Shown here piece by piece: positions 39,215-48,680 of a stretch of DNA of 64,000 nt. The position numbers and the translations under genes were made by a program. The stretch is from Billgrantia bachuensis (GTDB taxonomy: Bacteria > Pseudomonadota > Gammaproteobacteria > Pseudomonadales > Halomonadaceae): positions 26,424 through 90,423 of the forward strand of contig NZ_JAAQTO010000051.1 in the NCBI RefSeq assembly GCF_011742165.1, in the 5' to 3' direction. The stretch's first letter is position 1. The number at the start of each line of letters is the position of its first letter. A model generated the notes under the pieces. The model saw only the letters and a list, made by a program, of their open reading frames with translations, was not told the DNA's origin and ran no database searches.

Positions 39215-40108
39215 ATGCAAAAAAAGCACGGCGGGTTCAAGAATATCGGTCTGATTGGCCGCCTGGGCAGTACCAAGGTGGTCGAGACCCTCAAGCGCCT
39301 GCTGCGCTTTCTCGACGAGCGTGGCTTGCATGTCATCGTCGAGGACCGCACCGCCACTGTGCTACTCGACCATGGCCATCCTGAAGCCAGCCGGCGCACC
39401 CTGGGCGAGCTCTGCGATCTCGTCATCGTGGTGGGAGGCGATGGCAGCCTGCTCGGTGCCGCTCGCACGCTATGCCACAGCGGAACCCTGGTGCTGGGCG
39501 TCAACCGTGGGCGGCTGGGTTTTCTCACCGACATCTCGCCCGACGAGATCGAGGAGCGCGTCGGTCAGGTGCTCGCCGGCCAGTACGAAGTCGAGGAACG
39601 CTTCCTGCTCGATGCCGAACTGTACCGCGACGGTACCTTGGTGGGCAGCGGCGATGCCCTGAACGAGGTAGTGCTGCATCCGGGCAAGGCAGTGCGCATG
39701 ATCGAGTTCGAACTGTTCATCGACAAGCAGTTCGTCTGCAGCCAGCGCAGCGATGGCCTGATCATGGCCACGCCCACCGGTTCCACCGCCTATGCGCTGT
39801 CCGGGGGCGGCTCGATCATGCACCCCAAGCTGGACGTGATCGAGCTGGTACCGATGTTTCCCCATACCTTGTCGAGCCGGCCCATCGTCATCGATGCCGC
39901 CAGCGAGATCCACGTTCATATCGGCGAGACCAACCAGACCTATCCCCATATCAGCTGTGACGGCCAGACGCGTGCCGTGGCCAAGCCCGACGATGTGCTG
40001 GTGGTGAAGCGCAAGCCTCAGCGAGTGCAATTGGCTCATCCCCTCGGTCATAACTTTTACGAGGTCCTGCGCAGCAAGCTGGGCTGGAGCAACCGGCTGG
40101 GGGATTGA
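39215..40108 (+). CDS. nadK: NAD kinase
   Basis: This 297-residue enzyme phosphorylates NAD to NADP. It carries the GGDGS motif (VVGGDGSLLGAAR, about residue 74), the conserved NEVVLHP and the glycine-rich GSTAYALSGGGSIMHP. The ATG at 39215 is preferred (GAGAGG 7 nt upstream; family start FKNIGLIGR shortly after), rather than 39158 or 39185. The phosphoesterase gene follows after 1 bp. Confidence 0.96.
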   Translation: MQKKHGGFKNIGLIGRLGSTKVVETLKRLLRFLDERGLHVIVEDRTATVLLDHGHPEASRRTLGELCDLVIVVGGDGSLLGAARTLCHSGTLVLGVNRGRLGFLTDISPDEIEERVGQVLAGQYEVEERFLLDAELYRDGTLVGSGDALNEVVLHPGKAVRMIEFELFIDKQFVCSQRSDGLIMATPTGSTAYALSGGGSIMHPKLDVIELVPMFPHTLSSRPIVIDAASEIHVHIGETNQTYPHISCDGQTRAVAKPDDVLVVKRKPQRVQLAHPLGHNFYEVLRSKLGWSNRLGD

Positions 40109-40109
40109 C

Positions 40110-41111
40110 GTGAGGCAGGCGGCGATAGAGGGCTACGATCTGATCGGTGACGTGCATGGCTGCGGGGCGACCCTGGCGGCTCTGCTGGAGCGGCTCGGCT
40201 ACCATCAGCGTGGCGGCGTCTACCGACATCCGCGGCGGCGGGTCGTCTTTCTGGGTGATCTGATCGATCGCGGCCCGCGGATTCGCCTGGCGGTCAATAT
40301 CGCCCGGCGCATGGTGGAGGAGGGCGAGGCGCATATTGTCATGGGCAACCATGAGTACAATGCCTTGGCCTATTGTCACCGCGCGCCTCGCCAGCATGGC
40401 CGCGAATGGCTGCGTGAGCACTCGCCGCGCCACAATCGCGTCATCAAGGAGACCCTCGACCAGTATCGCGATCATCCGGCGGAGTGGGACGAGACCCTGT
40501 CCTGGTTCATGGAAATGCCGCTGTACCTGGACTTCGGTGAGCTTCGGGTGGTCCACGCCTGTTGGGACCAGACGCTTGTCGACGCGCTGAATCGCGAGTG
40601 TCCAGGGGGCGTCATAGACGAACCCTTCCTGCAGCAGTCCGTGGCGCCGGATACGCTGGCCTATCGGATCTTCGATCGCCTGACCCGCGGCGTGCATCTG
40701 CCGCTGCCACCAGGCGTGGAGATCCACTCTGGCGATGGTTTCACCCGGCGCAGTTTCAGGGCGCATTTCTGGGCGCGTGAGCCACGCACCTGGGGCGACG
40801 TGATCTTCCAGCCCGACAACCTGCCCGATGACCTGGAGGAACGCGAGCTGAAAGCGGACGAGCATGCACGGTTGCCCCATTACGGTCTCGATCAGCCACC
40901 GCTGTTCATCGGCCACTACTGGTGCGAGGGCATTCCGGCCTTGCCGACCGCCAATATCGCTTGCCTGGACTACAGCGCGGTGAAATTTGGACGTCTGGTG
41001 GCCTATCGCTGGAGTGGGGAAGAACGGCTCGACGCCAATCATTTCGTCTGGGTGCGGGTACCGCAGGAGGAGGCGGCGAGGCCGCGGCCCTGGGAAATCG
41101 ATTTTGATTGA
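40110..41111 (+). CDS. calcineurin-like metallophosphoesterase
   Basis: This 333-residue protein has the metal-binding motifs in order: IGDVHG (about 12-17), FLGDLIDRGP (about 46-55), MGNHEYNAL (about 77-85), later histidines in VVHACWD and FIGHYW. It resembles bacterial Ser/Thr-phosphatase-like or bis-nucleotide hydrolase-like enzymes. Substrate unknown. It starts with GTG right after nadK, so the two are probably co-transcribed. Confidence 0.85.
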   Translation: MRQAAIEGYDLIGDVHGCGATLAALLERLGYHQRGGVYRHPRRRVVFLGDLIDRGPRIRLAVNIARRMVEEGEAHIVMGNHEYNALAYCHRAPRQHGREWLREHSPRHNRVIKETLDQYRDHPAEWDETLSWFMEMPLYLDFGELRVVHACWDQTLVDALNRECPGGVIDEPFLQQSVAPDTLAYRIFDRLTRGVHLPLPPGVEIHSGDGFTRRSFRAHFWAREPRTWGDVIFQPDNLPDDLEERELKADEHARLPHYGLDQPPLFIGHYWCEGIPALPTANIACLDYSAVKFGRLVAYRWSGEERLDANHFVWVRVPQEEAARPRPWEIDFD

Positions 41112-41214
41112 GAGTGTTGATACAAAGTTTTACAACATTTTTTTGCTGCGGCCCTGAACTTCCTTTCGCTGCGCCCATCTGAATAGGTGTTCCCTTGAAT
41201 GATCCCTTGCTCTT

Positions 41215-41246
41215 ATCCGGCGGCCCCCCTTCCGCCGGATTTTTTA
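41215..41246 (+). terminator. intrinsic terminator after phosphoesterase gene
   Basis: ATCCGGCGG (41215-41223) pairs perfectly with CCGCCGGAT (41232-41240), followed by TTTTTA. It lies about 100 nt past the phosphoesterase stop and ends the nadK unit. Confidence 0.85.
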
Positions 41247-41324
41247 TGTGCGCCGTGAGCTGGATTTGAGAAAAGCGCCGCTGCAGCGCAAGATGCTCTC
41301 AAAAGATTGATTCAGGAAGATTTC

Positions 41325-42173
41325 ATGTACCGGATCATGCTGTTTCCCCACGACACGGATACCAGCGAGCTTCGTCGTGCCTTGTGGGCTCACCGGATCG
41401 GGCACCGCTTCACCGACGAGACGGAGGGTCAGGTGCTGTGGCTCGCCGACCCGGCTCAGCATGATGCGCTGATACGGCTGCTGACACGCTGGCAGCGCGG
41501 CGAGCGAATCATGCCAGAGCGCCGCCAGCGCTCGGCGAGCGGTGCTTCCCTGGCCGTTCCCCTGCGCCAGGCACCGGTCACGGCCGCGGCGCTGGGTATC
41601 TCGCTGCTGGTGTTTGCGCTGATGTACGTGTTCGGCGACATCGTGGTGGCCATGTTGACCGTCGTGCCGGTCGCCATTGTCGGCGGCGGGTTGGCCTTCG
41701 GTAGCCTGACCGATGTGCTGACCTCGGGACAGGTGTGGCGACTCTTGTCGCCGGCCTTTCTGCATTTCGGCTGGATGCACCTGATCTTCAACATGATGTG
41801 GCTGTGGTATTTCGGACGCCAGGTCGAGACGTTGCAGGGCAGCGGGCGCATGCTGGTGATTCTGCTGGTGGCGGGTGTCGGAGCCAACTTGGCCCAGTAC
41901 GCTACCGGTACCGCGCTGTTCGGCGGCATGTCGGGCGTTGACTTCGCCCTGCTCGGCTACGTCTGGCTGATGTCGCGCCGGGTGCCGGGTAGCGGTTTCT
42001 TCGTGCCGCAGATGCTGGTGGTGTTCATGCTCGGCTGGATGGTCTTCACCATGACTGACATGGCCGCTGCGGTCGGTTTCGGCAATGTGGCCAACGAGGC
42101 GCACCTGGGTGGGTTGGTCGTGGGGCTGGTGATGGGGTGGTATTATTCCAGCCGTGCCCGCCGCCTTCCCTGA
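41325..42173 (+). CDS. glpG: rhomboid intramembrane protease GlpG
   Basis: This 282-residue protein has the GlpG layout. A cytoplasmic N-terminal domain comes first (about 1-65, ending in VLWLADPAQHDALIRLL). Six membrane helices follow, with the catalytic serine in GGMSGVDF (about residues 202-209) and the histidine in NEAHLGGLVVG (about 257-267). The serine motif is GMSG rather than GLSG or GASG, a mild change. It cleaves membrane proteins within the bilayer. CAGGAAG sets the start at 41325. Confidence 0.93.
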   Translation: MYRIMLFPHDTDTSELRRALWAHRIGHRFTDETEGQVLWLADPAQHDALIRLLTRWQRGERIMPERRQRSASGASLAVPLRQAPVTAAALGISLLVFALMYVFGDIVVAMLTVVPVAIVGGGLAFGSLTDVLTSGQVWRLLSPAFLHFGWMHLIFNMMWLWYFGRQVETLQGSGRMLVILLVAGVGANLAQYATGTALFGGMSGVDFALLGYVWLMSRRVPGSGFFVPQMLVVFMLGWMVFTMTDMAAAVGFGNVANEAHLGGLVVGLVMGWYYSSRARRLP

Positions 42174-42195
42174 GCTGTTATTGAGAGAAATCCCA

Positions 42196-42480
42196 ATGAG
42201 CGATATGACCTTCGAGCGCATGATCCGGCAGATGACGCCGGCCATCTACGACAGCCTCAAGCAGGCGGTGGCGCTGCGCAAGTGGCCCGATGGCCGCATG
42301 CTGACCGCGGAGCAGACCGAGCTGTGCCTCGAGGCGGTGATCCGCTACGAGCACGAGAACCAGGTGCCCGAGGAACAACGGGTCGGCTACTTGCAGCAGC
42401 GTACCTGCGGCAGCGCCAGCAGTGGTAGCGACGTGCCGCCCGAACTGGCAGGCCTGGCCCGGGATGCCTCCCGTGACTGA
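42196..42480 (+). CDS. yeaC: YeaC family protein (DUF1315)
   Basis: This 94-residue protein matches DUF1315/YeaC in its first 70 residues (MTPAIYDSLKQAVALRKWPDG, split, then LCLEAVIRYEHENQVPEEQRVGY). Function unknown. It follows glpG by 22 bp. The C-terminal Ser/Gly-rich tail is short and variable. Confidence 0.85.
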   Translation: MSDMTFERMIRQMTPAIYDSLKQAVALRKWPDGRMLTAEQTELCLEAVIRYEHENQVPEEQRVGYLQQRTCGSASSGSDVPPELAGLARDASRD

Positions 42481-43342
42481 GTATGCCGTAACTGAATTCG
42501 ACCGGATCGAGGTTGCGTCCACCGTGCAGGGCTGCCTGAGCAAGATGGCCATCGTGCCGGGCGAGCAGGGTGGGCCGGTAAAATACACGCTGCGTGCCGG
42601 CGAGCACCGTCTCGATCTCAATGCGCGCCTCGGCCGATCCCTGCGGCTGACCTGGACCGGGGCGATCGCTTGCACCCATTGCGGCCGGGCGACGAAGAAG
42701 AGCTTCGCCCAAGGCTACTGCTATCCCTGTTTCAAGAAGCTGGCCCAGTGCGATACCTGCATCGTCAAGCCCGAGACCTGCCACTTCGACGCCGGCACCT
42801 GCCGTGAGCCAGAGTGGGCCGAGCGCCACTGCTTCCAGCCCCACGTGATCTATCTGGCCAACTCCTCAGGCCTCAAGGTCGGCATCACGCGGGGGACCCA
42901 GGTGCCCACGCGCTGGCTCGATCAGGGTGCGATTCAGGCGCTACCGATCCTGGTGGTGGAGACCCGCCTGCAGTCCGGCCTGGTCGAGGTGTTGTTCAAG
43001 GAAGAAGTGGCCGACCGCACCAACTGGCGCGCCATGCTCAAGGGTGAGGTCGAGCCGCTCGACCTGGCAGCGGAGCGCAACAGGTTGCTGACCCGGCTCG
43101 AGGGTGGGCTCGCCCAACTGCGTGAGCGTTTCGGTGCCGATACCATTCGCGTGCTGAACGAGGCCCCGGTCAGCTTCGATTACCCGGTGCTGGAGTTCCC
43201 CCGCAAGATCGTTTCGCACAACTTCGACAAGCAGCCCGAAGTGGCCGGCATGTTGCTGGGCCTCAAGGGGCAATACCTGATCCTCGATACGGGGGTGATC
43301 AACCTGCGCAAGTTCACAGGCTACGAGATCGCCGTATCCTGA
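42464..43342 (+). CDS. DUF2797 family zinc-ribbon-like protein
   Basis: This protein of about 292 residues has a cysteine-rich segment (CTHCGRATKKSFAQGYCYPC, then QCDTC and two more Cys, about residues 66-112) that probably binds zinc. It is followed by a region with YLANSSGLKVGITR, typical of DUF2797, which recalls a GIY-YIG-like core. Function unknown. The start is uncertain: ATG 42464 or GTG 42473, both overlapping the yeaC 3' end, which suggests coupling. Confidence 0.82.
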   Translation: MPPVTEYAVTEFDRIEVASTVQGCLSKMAIVPGEQGGPVKYTLRAGEHRLDLNARLGRSLRLTWTGAIACTHCGRATKKSFAQGYCYPCFKKLAQCDTCIVKPETCHFDAGTCREPEWAERHCFQPHVIYLANSSGLKVGITRGTQVPTRWLDQGAIQALPILVVETRLQSGLVEVLFKEEVADRTNWRAMLKGEVEPLDLAAERNRLLTRLEGGLAQLRERFGADTIRVLNEAPVSFDYPVLEFPRKIVSHNFDKQPEVAGMLLGLKGQYLILDTGVINLRKFTGYEIAVS

Positions 43343-43418
43343 GGCTTCAGTGCGTGTGGCAGTGAGGGGTATTGGCAGGCTATGCTGGCATTTCCCTTTC
43401 CATGCGGCGGATTCCGAC

Positions 43419-44105
43419 ATGTATCGCCTTCATATTGCCAACAAGAACTACTCTTCCTGGTAGCTACGCCCCTGGCTGCTGATGCGGCAGTTGGACATCC
43501 CGTTCGAGGAGCAGCTGACCCCCTTCGAGCCGGGATCGAACTGGACCGCGTTTCGCGCATTCTCGCCTTCCGGGTTGGTGCCCTGTCTGGAGGACGGCGA
43601 GCGCGTCGTATGGGAGTCACTGGCGATCGTCGAATACCTGGCCGAGCGTCACGCCGGCATTTGGCCCACCGATGACGAGGCGCGAGCCTGGGCGCGCTGC
43701 GCCGGCAGCGAGATGCATGCCGGCTTTTCCCCGCTGCGCAGCCTGTGTCCGATGAACTGTGGGGTCAGGGTGCGGTTGCACGCGATACCGGACGCCCTGG
43801 CGCACAACCTGGCCCGCCTCGACGAGCTCTGGCAGCAGGGCCTTGAACGCTTCGGCGGTCCTTTCCTGGCGGGGGAGACGTTCACTGCGGTGGATGCCTT
43901 CTTCGCCCCGGTGGCGTTCCGCGTGCAGAGCTTCGGGCTCGAACTCGGTGCACCCTCGATGGCATACGTCGAACGGCTACTGGCGCTACCCGCCATGCAG
44001 CAGTGGTACCAGGCGGCGCTGGACGAACCGTGGCGCGAGGCGGGACACGAGGCCGAGGTGCAGGAGAGCGGCACCGTCATCGAGGACCTGCGGCGCCTTT
44101 CCTGA
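43419..44105 (+). pseudogene. glutathione S-transferase interrupted by in-frame TAG
   Basis: From ATG 43419 the frame reads MYRLHIANKNYSSW, then TAG at 43461-43463, then LRPWLLMRQLDIPFEEQL and a complete GST to 44105 (228 codons). The family consensus at this point is NKNYSSWSLRPWL, so a serine codon (TCG) has become TAG by one base change, in the N-terminal catalytic loop. The C-terminal all-helical domain (from about residue 85) is intact. A restart at ATG 43482 would lose the first strand and the glutathione-binding serine region. It is a recent pseudogene, a suppressed amber gene or a sequencing error. Confidence 0.85.
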
Positions 44106-44148
44106 CACGCCCTCGGGCTGCTTCCCTTCCGCAGGGGCCGCCCCCGGT

Positions 44149-45231
44149 TCAGGCGAACAGGTCGCCCTGAGCCCGGGGCGGCCGGAACGCCGTGGTGTCG
44201 AGCTGTCGCGCTTCCCGCTTTCCCGGGTCGTTGAGGCCCAGGCGCCGGCAGGCCTTGTCGAAGCGCTGGGCGATGAGTTCGGCAAATATTCCCTCGCCGC
44301 GCATGCGCTTGCCGAAGCGGCTGTCGTAATCGGCGCCGCTGCGACACTGGCGCACCAGGCTCATTACCTTGCCGGCCCGCTCCGGGTAGTGTGCCTGCAG
44401 CCAATCCTCGAACAGCGGTGCCACCTCGCGCGGCAGGCGCAGCAGCGTCCATCCGGCTGATTCCGCCCCCGCGTCGCGGGCCGCCTCGAGCAGGCGCTCC
44501 AGCTCGTGGTCGGTCAAGCCCGGGATGATCGGCGCGACCATGACACCCACCGGTATACCGGCATTTTTCAACCGCTCGATGGTACGCAGGCGCGCGGCAG
44601 GCGAGGCGGTGCGCGGCTCCAGGCTACGCTTGAGCTCGGTGTCCAGGCTGGTGAGGCTGATCGATACCCTGGCCAGGCGTTGTCGGGCCAGCTCGGTGAG
44701 CAGGTCCAGGTCGCGCAGAATCAGGGCGCTCTTGGTAATGAGGGAAACCGGGTGGCGGCACTCGAGCAGGAAGGCGAGTATCTCTCGGGTGCTGCCGCGC
44801 TCCGCTTCCAGTGGCTGGTAGCAGTCGGTGTTGCCGGAAAGCGCGATGGGCCGGCACACGTAGCTGCGCTTGCAAAACTCGTCTCGTAGCCGATCGACCA
44901 GGCCGCTACGGGCGATCAGACGGGTCTCGAAGTCGATACCCGGCGACAGGTCCCAGTAAGCGTGGCTGGGCCGTGCATAACAGTAGATGCAGCCATGCTC
45001 ACAGCCGCGGTAAGGGTTGAGCGAGCGGTCGAAAGCGAGGTCGGGCGAATCGTTCCAGGAGAGTGCGCTGCGCGCCTGCTCGTCGCTGACGATCGTGGCC
45101 AGCCGCGTTGGCATCTCCTCCTGCCACCAGCCGTCGTCCTCCGTTTGGCTGTGGGTAGGGGCGAAGCGGTTGTCGGGGTTGTAGGTGGCGCCACGGCCCT
45201 TGCGTAGCTGCTTCTGATCGAATCCAGGCAT
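44149..45231 (-). CDS. PA0069-type radical SAM protein
   Basis: This 360-residue protein has the radical SAM cluster motif CEHGCIYCYA (C-x3-C-x2-C, near residues 77-86). The PA0069 family hallmarks are an N-terminal KGRGATYNPDNRF, then LNPYRGCEHG and SGNTDCYQPLE. These proteins are related to spore photoproduct lyase-like enzymes, but their reaction is unknown. It is divergent from the metal ATPase gene. Confidence 0.9.
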   Translation of the reverse strand: MPGFDQKQLRKGRGATYNPDNRFAPTHSQTEDDGWWQEEMPTRLATIVSDEQARSALSWNDSPDLAFDRSLNPYRGCEHGCIYCYARPSHAYWDLSPGIDFETRLIARSGLVDRLRDEFCKRSYVCRPIALSGNTDCYQPLEAERGSTREILAFLLECRHPVSLITKSALILRDLDLLTELARQRLARVSISLTSLDTELKRSLEPRTASPAARLRTIERLKNAGIPVGVMVAPIIPGLTDHELERLLEAARDAGAESAGWTLLRLPREVAPLFEDWLQAHYPERAGKVMSLVRQCRSGADYDSRFGKRMRGEGIFAELIAQRFDKACRRLGLNDPGKREARQLDTTAFRPPRAQGDLFA

Positions 45232-45327
45232 GGGGCGAGTCCGTTTGCTGTGTTTTTATACAGTATATGGCTTCATCTGCGTATCGCCAATGCTGATTGA
45301 TTCCTCAATGACGATTACGCTTCAGGC

Positions 45328-47568
45328 ATGACGTCAACTTCCCATCGCGACGCTTCGCGCACCGGCGAGGCTCTCTACTCAGTCCAGGGACTGTGGTGCA
45401 CCAGCTGCGCGCTGGCCGTCGAGGCCCAATTGATGCGGCTATCCGGTGTGGTAGCTGCCAGCGTGCACTACCCCAGCGCCACCCTGCTGGTGCAGGGCCG
45501 GCCGGACGCCCTGGAGGAGCCCCGACTGGCCGCCGCCGTGCGCCGGCTCGGCTACCGCCTCGGGCCGCCCGAGGCGGTGGGTGATGCGCAGGCGAGGTTG
45601 GAGGCCGAGAGCCGCTACCTCACCCTGCGCCTGCTGACGGCCGTCGCCTTCGGCATGTGGACCATGATCGCCTCGCTGCTGATCTACGCGGGCGCCATGC
45701 CCAGCCCCCGCCTCGATCTGGTCATGGCCTGGGTGTCGGGGGCCTTTGCCCTGCCTGTGGTCACCTATGTGGCGTTTCCGTTCTACCGTGCGGGCTGGCG
45801 TACGCTGCGGGCATGGCGGCCGGGTATGGACGCCCTGGTGTCGCTGGGCGCCCTGACGGCCGTAGGCGTGTCGCTGTGGCTGCTCGCGCTGGGTTCGCCG
45901 GAGGTCTATTTCGATACAGCGGTCATGCTGGTCTCGCTGCTGCTGGTCGGCCGCCTTGTGGAGACCTTGTGTCGACATCGGGGGCTGCGCGCGCTGAAGG
46001 CGCTGCACGAGCCTCCCGCCGAAGTTCAGCGCTGGGAACAGGGGGGGGGGCGCACGCGCCCCCTGGAGGCGGTGGCGGTGGGTGACCGGGTGCGCGTCGA
46101 GGGCGGTGAAGCGTTGCCGCTGGATGGTACCCTGTGTGACGGCGAAGCCCTGCTCGACCTTTCGCCGCTGACCGGAGAGAGCGCGCCGCGTCGCTGCCTG
46201 CCGGGCGACCCCGTAGCGGCGGGGTGCCGCAACCGCGGTGCGGCGCTGATCCTCGAGGTCACTGCGGCTACTGGCGAATGCCGCCTGGACCGCCTGCGCG
46301 AGCAGATGTGGTGGCAGCAGGCCCGCAAGGGCGAATTGCAGCGCCTGGCCGACCGCTTCGCCGGCTGGCTCAGCCCCGTGGCCGTGATGCTGGCACTGTT
46401 GACTCTTGCCGCGACCTGGCTGGCTGGAATACCGGCTGAAGAAGCGTGGGTGAGGGCGCTGTCGGTGCTGGTGGTGGCATGCCCCTGTGCCGTGGGCCTG
46501 GCGATACCCCTGGCCGGCCTGGCGGGCAGCGGGCAGGCGCTGGAACGCGGCGTGATCGTCCGTGATCCGAATGTCTTCGAGGTGCTGGCAACGGTCCGCA
46601 GTGCGGCCTTCGACAAGACAGGGACGCTGACGCCGGGGGAGCCCGAAGTGCTGGCCGTGCAGCCGGCATCCGGTTATCGCGAGGTCGACATCCTGGCGTC
46701 GGCGGCGAGCGCGGCGCAGGGCAGTGATCACCCGCTGGCGCGTGCGATGCGCAGGCATGCCCGGGACGCCGGCCTGGACGGCAGCGTAGAGGTGGCCGAG
46801 GTCGAAGAGTTCGGCGGGCGTGGACGGCGTGTGCGCCTGGCCGACGGCCGCCGGCTGCTGCTGGGTAGCCGCGCCTGGCTGGGTGAGCAGGGCATCGACG
46901 TCGATGGCCAGGAAGATTCGGCCGAAAGTGAAGTACTGCTGGCCTGCGACGGGAGCTGGATCGGGCAATTCCACCTGGGCGAGGCGGCACTGCCCGGCAC
47001 CGCCACGATCCTGGCCAGGCTGCGCCGGCAGGGGCTCGTGCTGGCCCTGATCAGTGGCGACAGGGCCCGGGCGGTGCGTCGGCTGGGTGAGGAGGTCGGG
47101 CTACGCCCCGCAGAGTGCTACGCCGGACGCAGCCCCGAGGCCAAGGCACAGCTGCTCGCGGCCATGCCGCAGCCCTCGCTCTACGTCGGCGATGGGCTCA
47201 ACGACATGCTGGGGCTGGCGACCGCCAGCGTGGGCGTGGCACCCCTGGGTGCCAGTTCGACGGTACAGGAGGGAGCCAGTGTGGCGCTGATGAGGCCGGG
47301 TGTGTCGGGTGTCGAGAACGCTCTGGACCTGGCAAGGCGTACCCGTCGCGTAATGCGTCAGAACCTGCTGCTCTCGGGAATTTATAACCTGCTGGCGCTG
47401 GGCCTGGCGGTGGCCATGCCGATACCGCCATTGGTAGCGGTGCTGGCCATGCTGGCCAGCTCGCTGAGCGTGGTGGCGAACTCGGCGCGGCTGGCCTGGA
47501 GCGATGAACCAGCCCAGGAGCGCCGGCCCGATGCCGCGCCGGCGGAAGCGCTCGGCACGGCACCGTGA
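45328..47568 (+). CDS. P1B-type heavy-metal ATPase (CcoI/CopA-like)
   Basis: This 746-residue pump has an N-terminal metal-binding domain with CTSC (C24, C27), about eight membrane helices and the actuator motif LTGES. The CPC metal site in VVACPCAVGLA (C385, C387) marks copper/silver-type transport. The phosphorylated Asp is D429 in DKTGTLT, followed by the SDHPLAR histidine and GDGLND. It resembles CcoI, which loads copper into cbb3 oxidase, more than detoxifying CopA. No cco genes are adjacent, so the role is open. It ends 56 bp before cobT. Confidence 0.88.
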   Translation: MTSTSHRDASRTGEALYSVQGLWCTSCALAVEAQLMRLSGVVAASVHYPSATLLVQGRPDALEEPRLAAAVRRLGYRLGPPEAVGDAQARLEAESRYLTLRLLTAVAFGMWTMIASLLIYAGAMPSPRLDLVMAWVSGAFALPVVTYVAFPFYRAGWRTLRAWRPGMDALVSLGALTAVGVSLWLLALGSPEVYFDTAVMLVSLLLVGRLVETLCRHRGLRALKALHEPPAEVQRWEQGGGRTRPLEAVAVGDRVRVEGGEALPLDGTLCDGEALLDLSPLTGESAPRRCLPGDPVAAGCRNRGAALILEVTAATGECRLDRLREQMWWQQARKGELQRLADRFAGWLSPVAVMLALLTLAATWLAGIPAEEAWVRALSVLVVACPCAVGLAIPLAGLAGSGQALERGVIVRDPNVFEVLATVRSAAFDKTGTLTPGEPEVLAVQPASGYREVDILASAASAAQGSDHPLARAMRRHARDAGLDGSVEVAEVEEFGGRGRRVRLADGRRLLLGSRAWLGEQGIDVDGQEDSAESEVLLACDGSWIGQFHLGEAALPGTATILARLRRQGLVLALISGDRARAVRRLGEEVGLRPAECYAGRSPEAKAQLLAAMPQPSLYVGDGLNDMLGLATASVGVAPLGASSTVQEGASVALMRPGVSGVENALDLARRTRRVMRQNLLLSGIYNLLALGLAVAMPIPPLVAVLAMLASSLSVVANSARLAWSDEPAQERRPDAAPAEALGTAP

Positions 47569-47592
47569 CAGCGCGGATCAGCCTGTTAAGAT
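47565..47592 (+). promoter_or_regulatory. possible promoter of the cob operon
   Basis: GTGACA (47565-47570), a 16-nt spacer and TAAGAT (47587-47592), 32 nt ahead of cobT. No riboswitch fits in the 56-bp gap, so this block is not obviously B12-controlled at its start. Confidence 0.4.
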
Positions 47593-47624
47593 GGCGGCTG
47601 CCTTCGTGATATCAGGACTCCCTC

Positions 47625-48680
47625 ATGCTTGCCGATACTCTGGCCTCGCTCACGCCAGTCGACGCTAACTTGGCTATCGTCGTGCAGGCTCGCCTGGACA
47701 GCCTCACCAAGCCCCCCGGCAGCCTGGGGCGTCTCGAGTCGCTGGTCCTGGAGCTGGCCGGCATGAGTGGCGAGGCCTTGCCGACGGTCACGCCGCCCGG
47801 CGTGATCGTGTTCGCCGCCGATCATGGCGTGGCCGAGGAGGGCGTCTCGGCCTTTCCTCAGGAGGTCACCGCCCAGATGGTGGCCAATTTCGTTGCCGGT
47901 GGCGCCGCCATCAACGTCTTTGCCCGCCAGATCGGCGCGCGGCTCGAGGTTGTCGACGTCGGCGTCAAGGGCGATGTCGAAGGCGCTGGCGTCGTGCACG
48001 ACAAGGTGCGTCGCGGCACGGCCAACTTTGCCCGTGAGGATGCCATGAGCCTGGTCGAGGCCGAGCGCGCCCTCGAGGTGGGCATCCGCGCTGCCGAGCG
48101 CAGCCACGCCGCCGGCTGCCGTTGCCTGATCGTGGGCGAGATGGGCATCGCCAACACCACCGCGAGCAGCACTCTGCTGGCTGCCCTGAGCGGCCGGCCG
48201 GTGAGCCGCCTGGTCGGCCAGGGGACCGGGATTGCCCCCGTGCGACTGGCGCACAAGACCGAGGTGATCGTAGGAGCACTGGCCGCTCGTTGCGCAAACC
48301 CATCTCAGCCGCTCGAGCTGCTGGCCAAGCTGGGCGGGCTCGAGATCGCCGCCATGGCGGGTGCCTACCTGGGGGCGGCGGCGCGGCGTATGCCGATCCT
48401 GGTCGACGGTTTCATCGCTACCGTGGCGGCACTGCTGGCCTGCCGGCTCGCGCCTGCGCTGCGCGGCTACCTGGTTTTCGCTCATCGCTCCCGCGAGCCG
48501 GGCCATGATGTCGCTCTCGAACTGCTCGAGGCCAGGCCGCTGCTCGACCTCGAGCTGCGCCTGGGCGAAGGCACAGGGGCCGCCCTGGCCTTCCCACTGC
48601 TAGAGGCCGCCTGTCGCATGCTGGCCGATATGGCCACCTTCGATTCGGCTGGCGTCGCGGGGGGTGGCACGGAGACATGA
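47625..48680 (+). CDS. cobT: nicotinate-nucleotide:dimethylbenzimidazole phosphoribosyltransferase CobT
   Basis: This 351-residue enzyme makes alpha-ribazole phosphate, the activated lower ligand of B12. It has the N-terminal TKPPGSLGRLE, the motif FAADHGVAEEGVSAFP, GEMGIANTT and the catalytic glutamate E315 in LGEGTGAAL. It heads a block of overlapping salvage genes. This CobT is not the cobalt chelatase subunit also named CobT in other nomenclature. Confidence 0.96.
   Translation: MLADTLASLTPVDANLAIVVQARLDSLTKPPGSLGRLESLVLELAGMSGEALPTVTPPGVIVFAADHGVAEEGVSAFPQEVTAQMVANFVAGGAAINVFARQIGARLEVVDVGVKGDVEGAGVVHDKVRRGTANFAREDAMSLVEAERALEVGIRAAERSHAAGCRCLIVGEMGIANTTASSTLLAALSGRPVSRLVGQGTGIAPVRLAHKTEVIVGALAARCANPSQPLELLAKLGGLEIAAMAGAYLGAAARRMPILVDGFIATVAALLACRLAPALRGYLVFAHRSREPGHDVALELLEARPLLDLELRLGEGTGAALAFPLLEAACRMLADMATFDSAGVAGGGTET

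Noticed and set aside
43482..44105. The shortened GST frame as a normal functional gene
   Set aside because: It lacks the first strand and the catalytic loop, no ribosome site precedes its ATG, and homologous coding sequence continues upstream through the TAG.
45296..45309. ATTGA-N4-TCAAT dyad upstream of the metal ATPase as an FNR/ANR box
   Set aside because: It does not match TTGAT-N4-ATCAA; only the half TTGAT on one side fits, so it is probably a chance dyad.
45439..46974. Long antisense open frame opposite the metal ATPase
   Set aside because: Same reason: low-complexity Gln/His/Arg-rich translation and a well-supported gene on the other strand.
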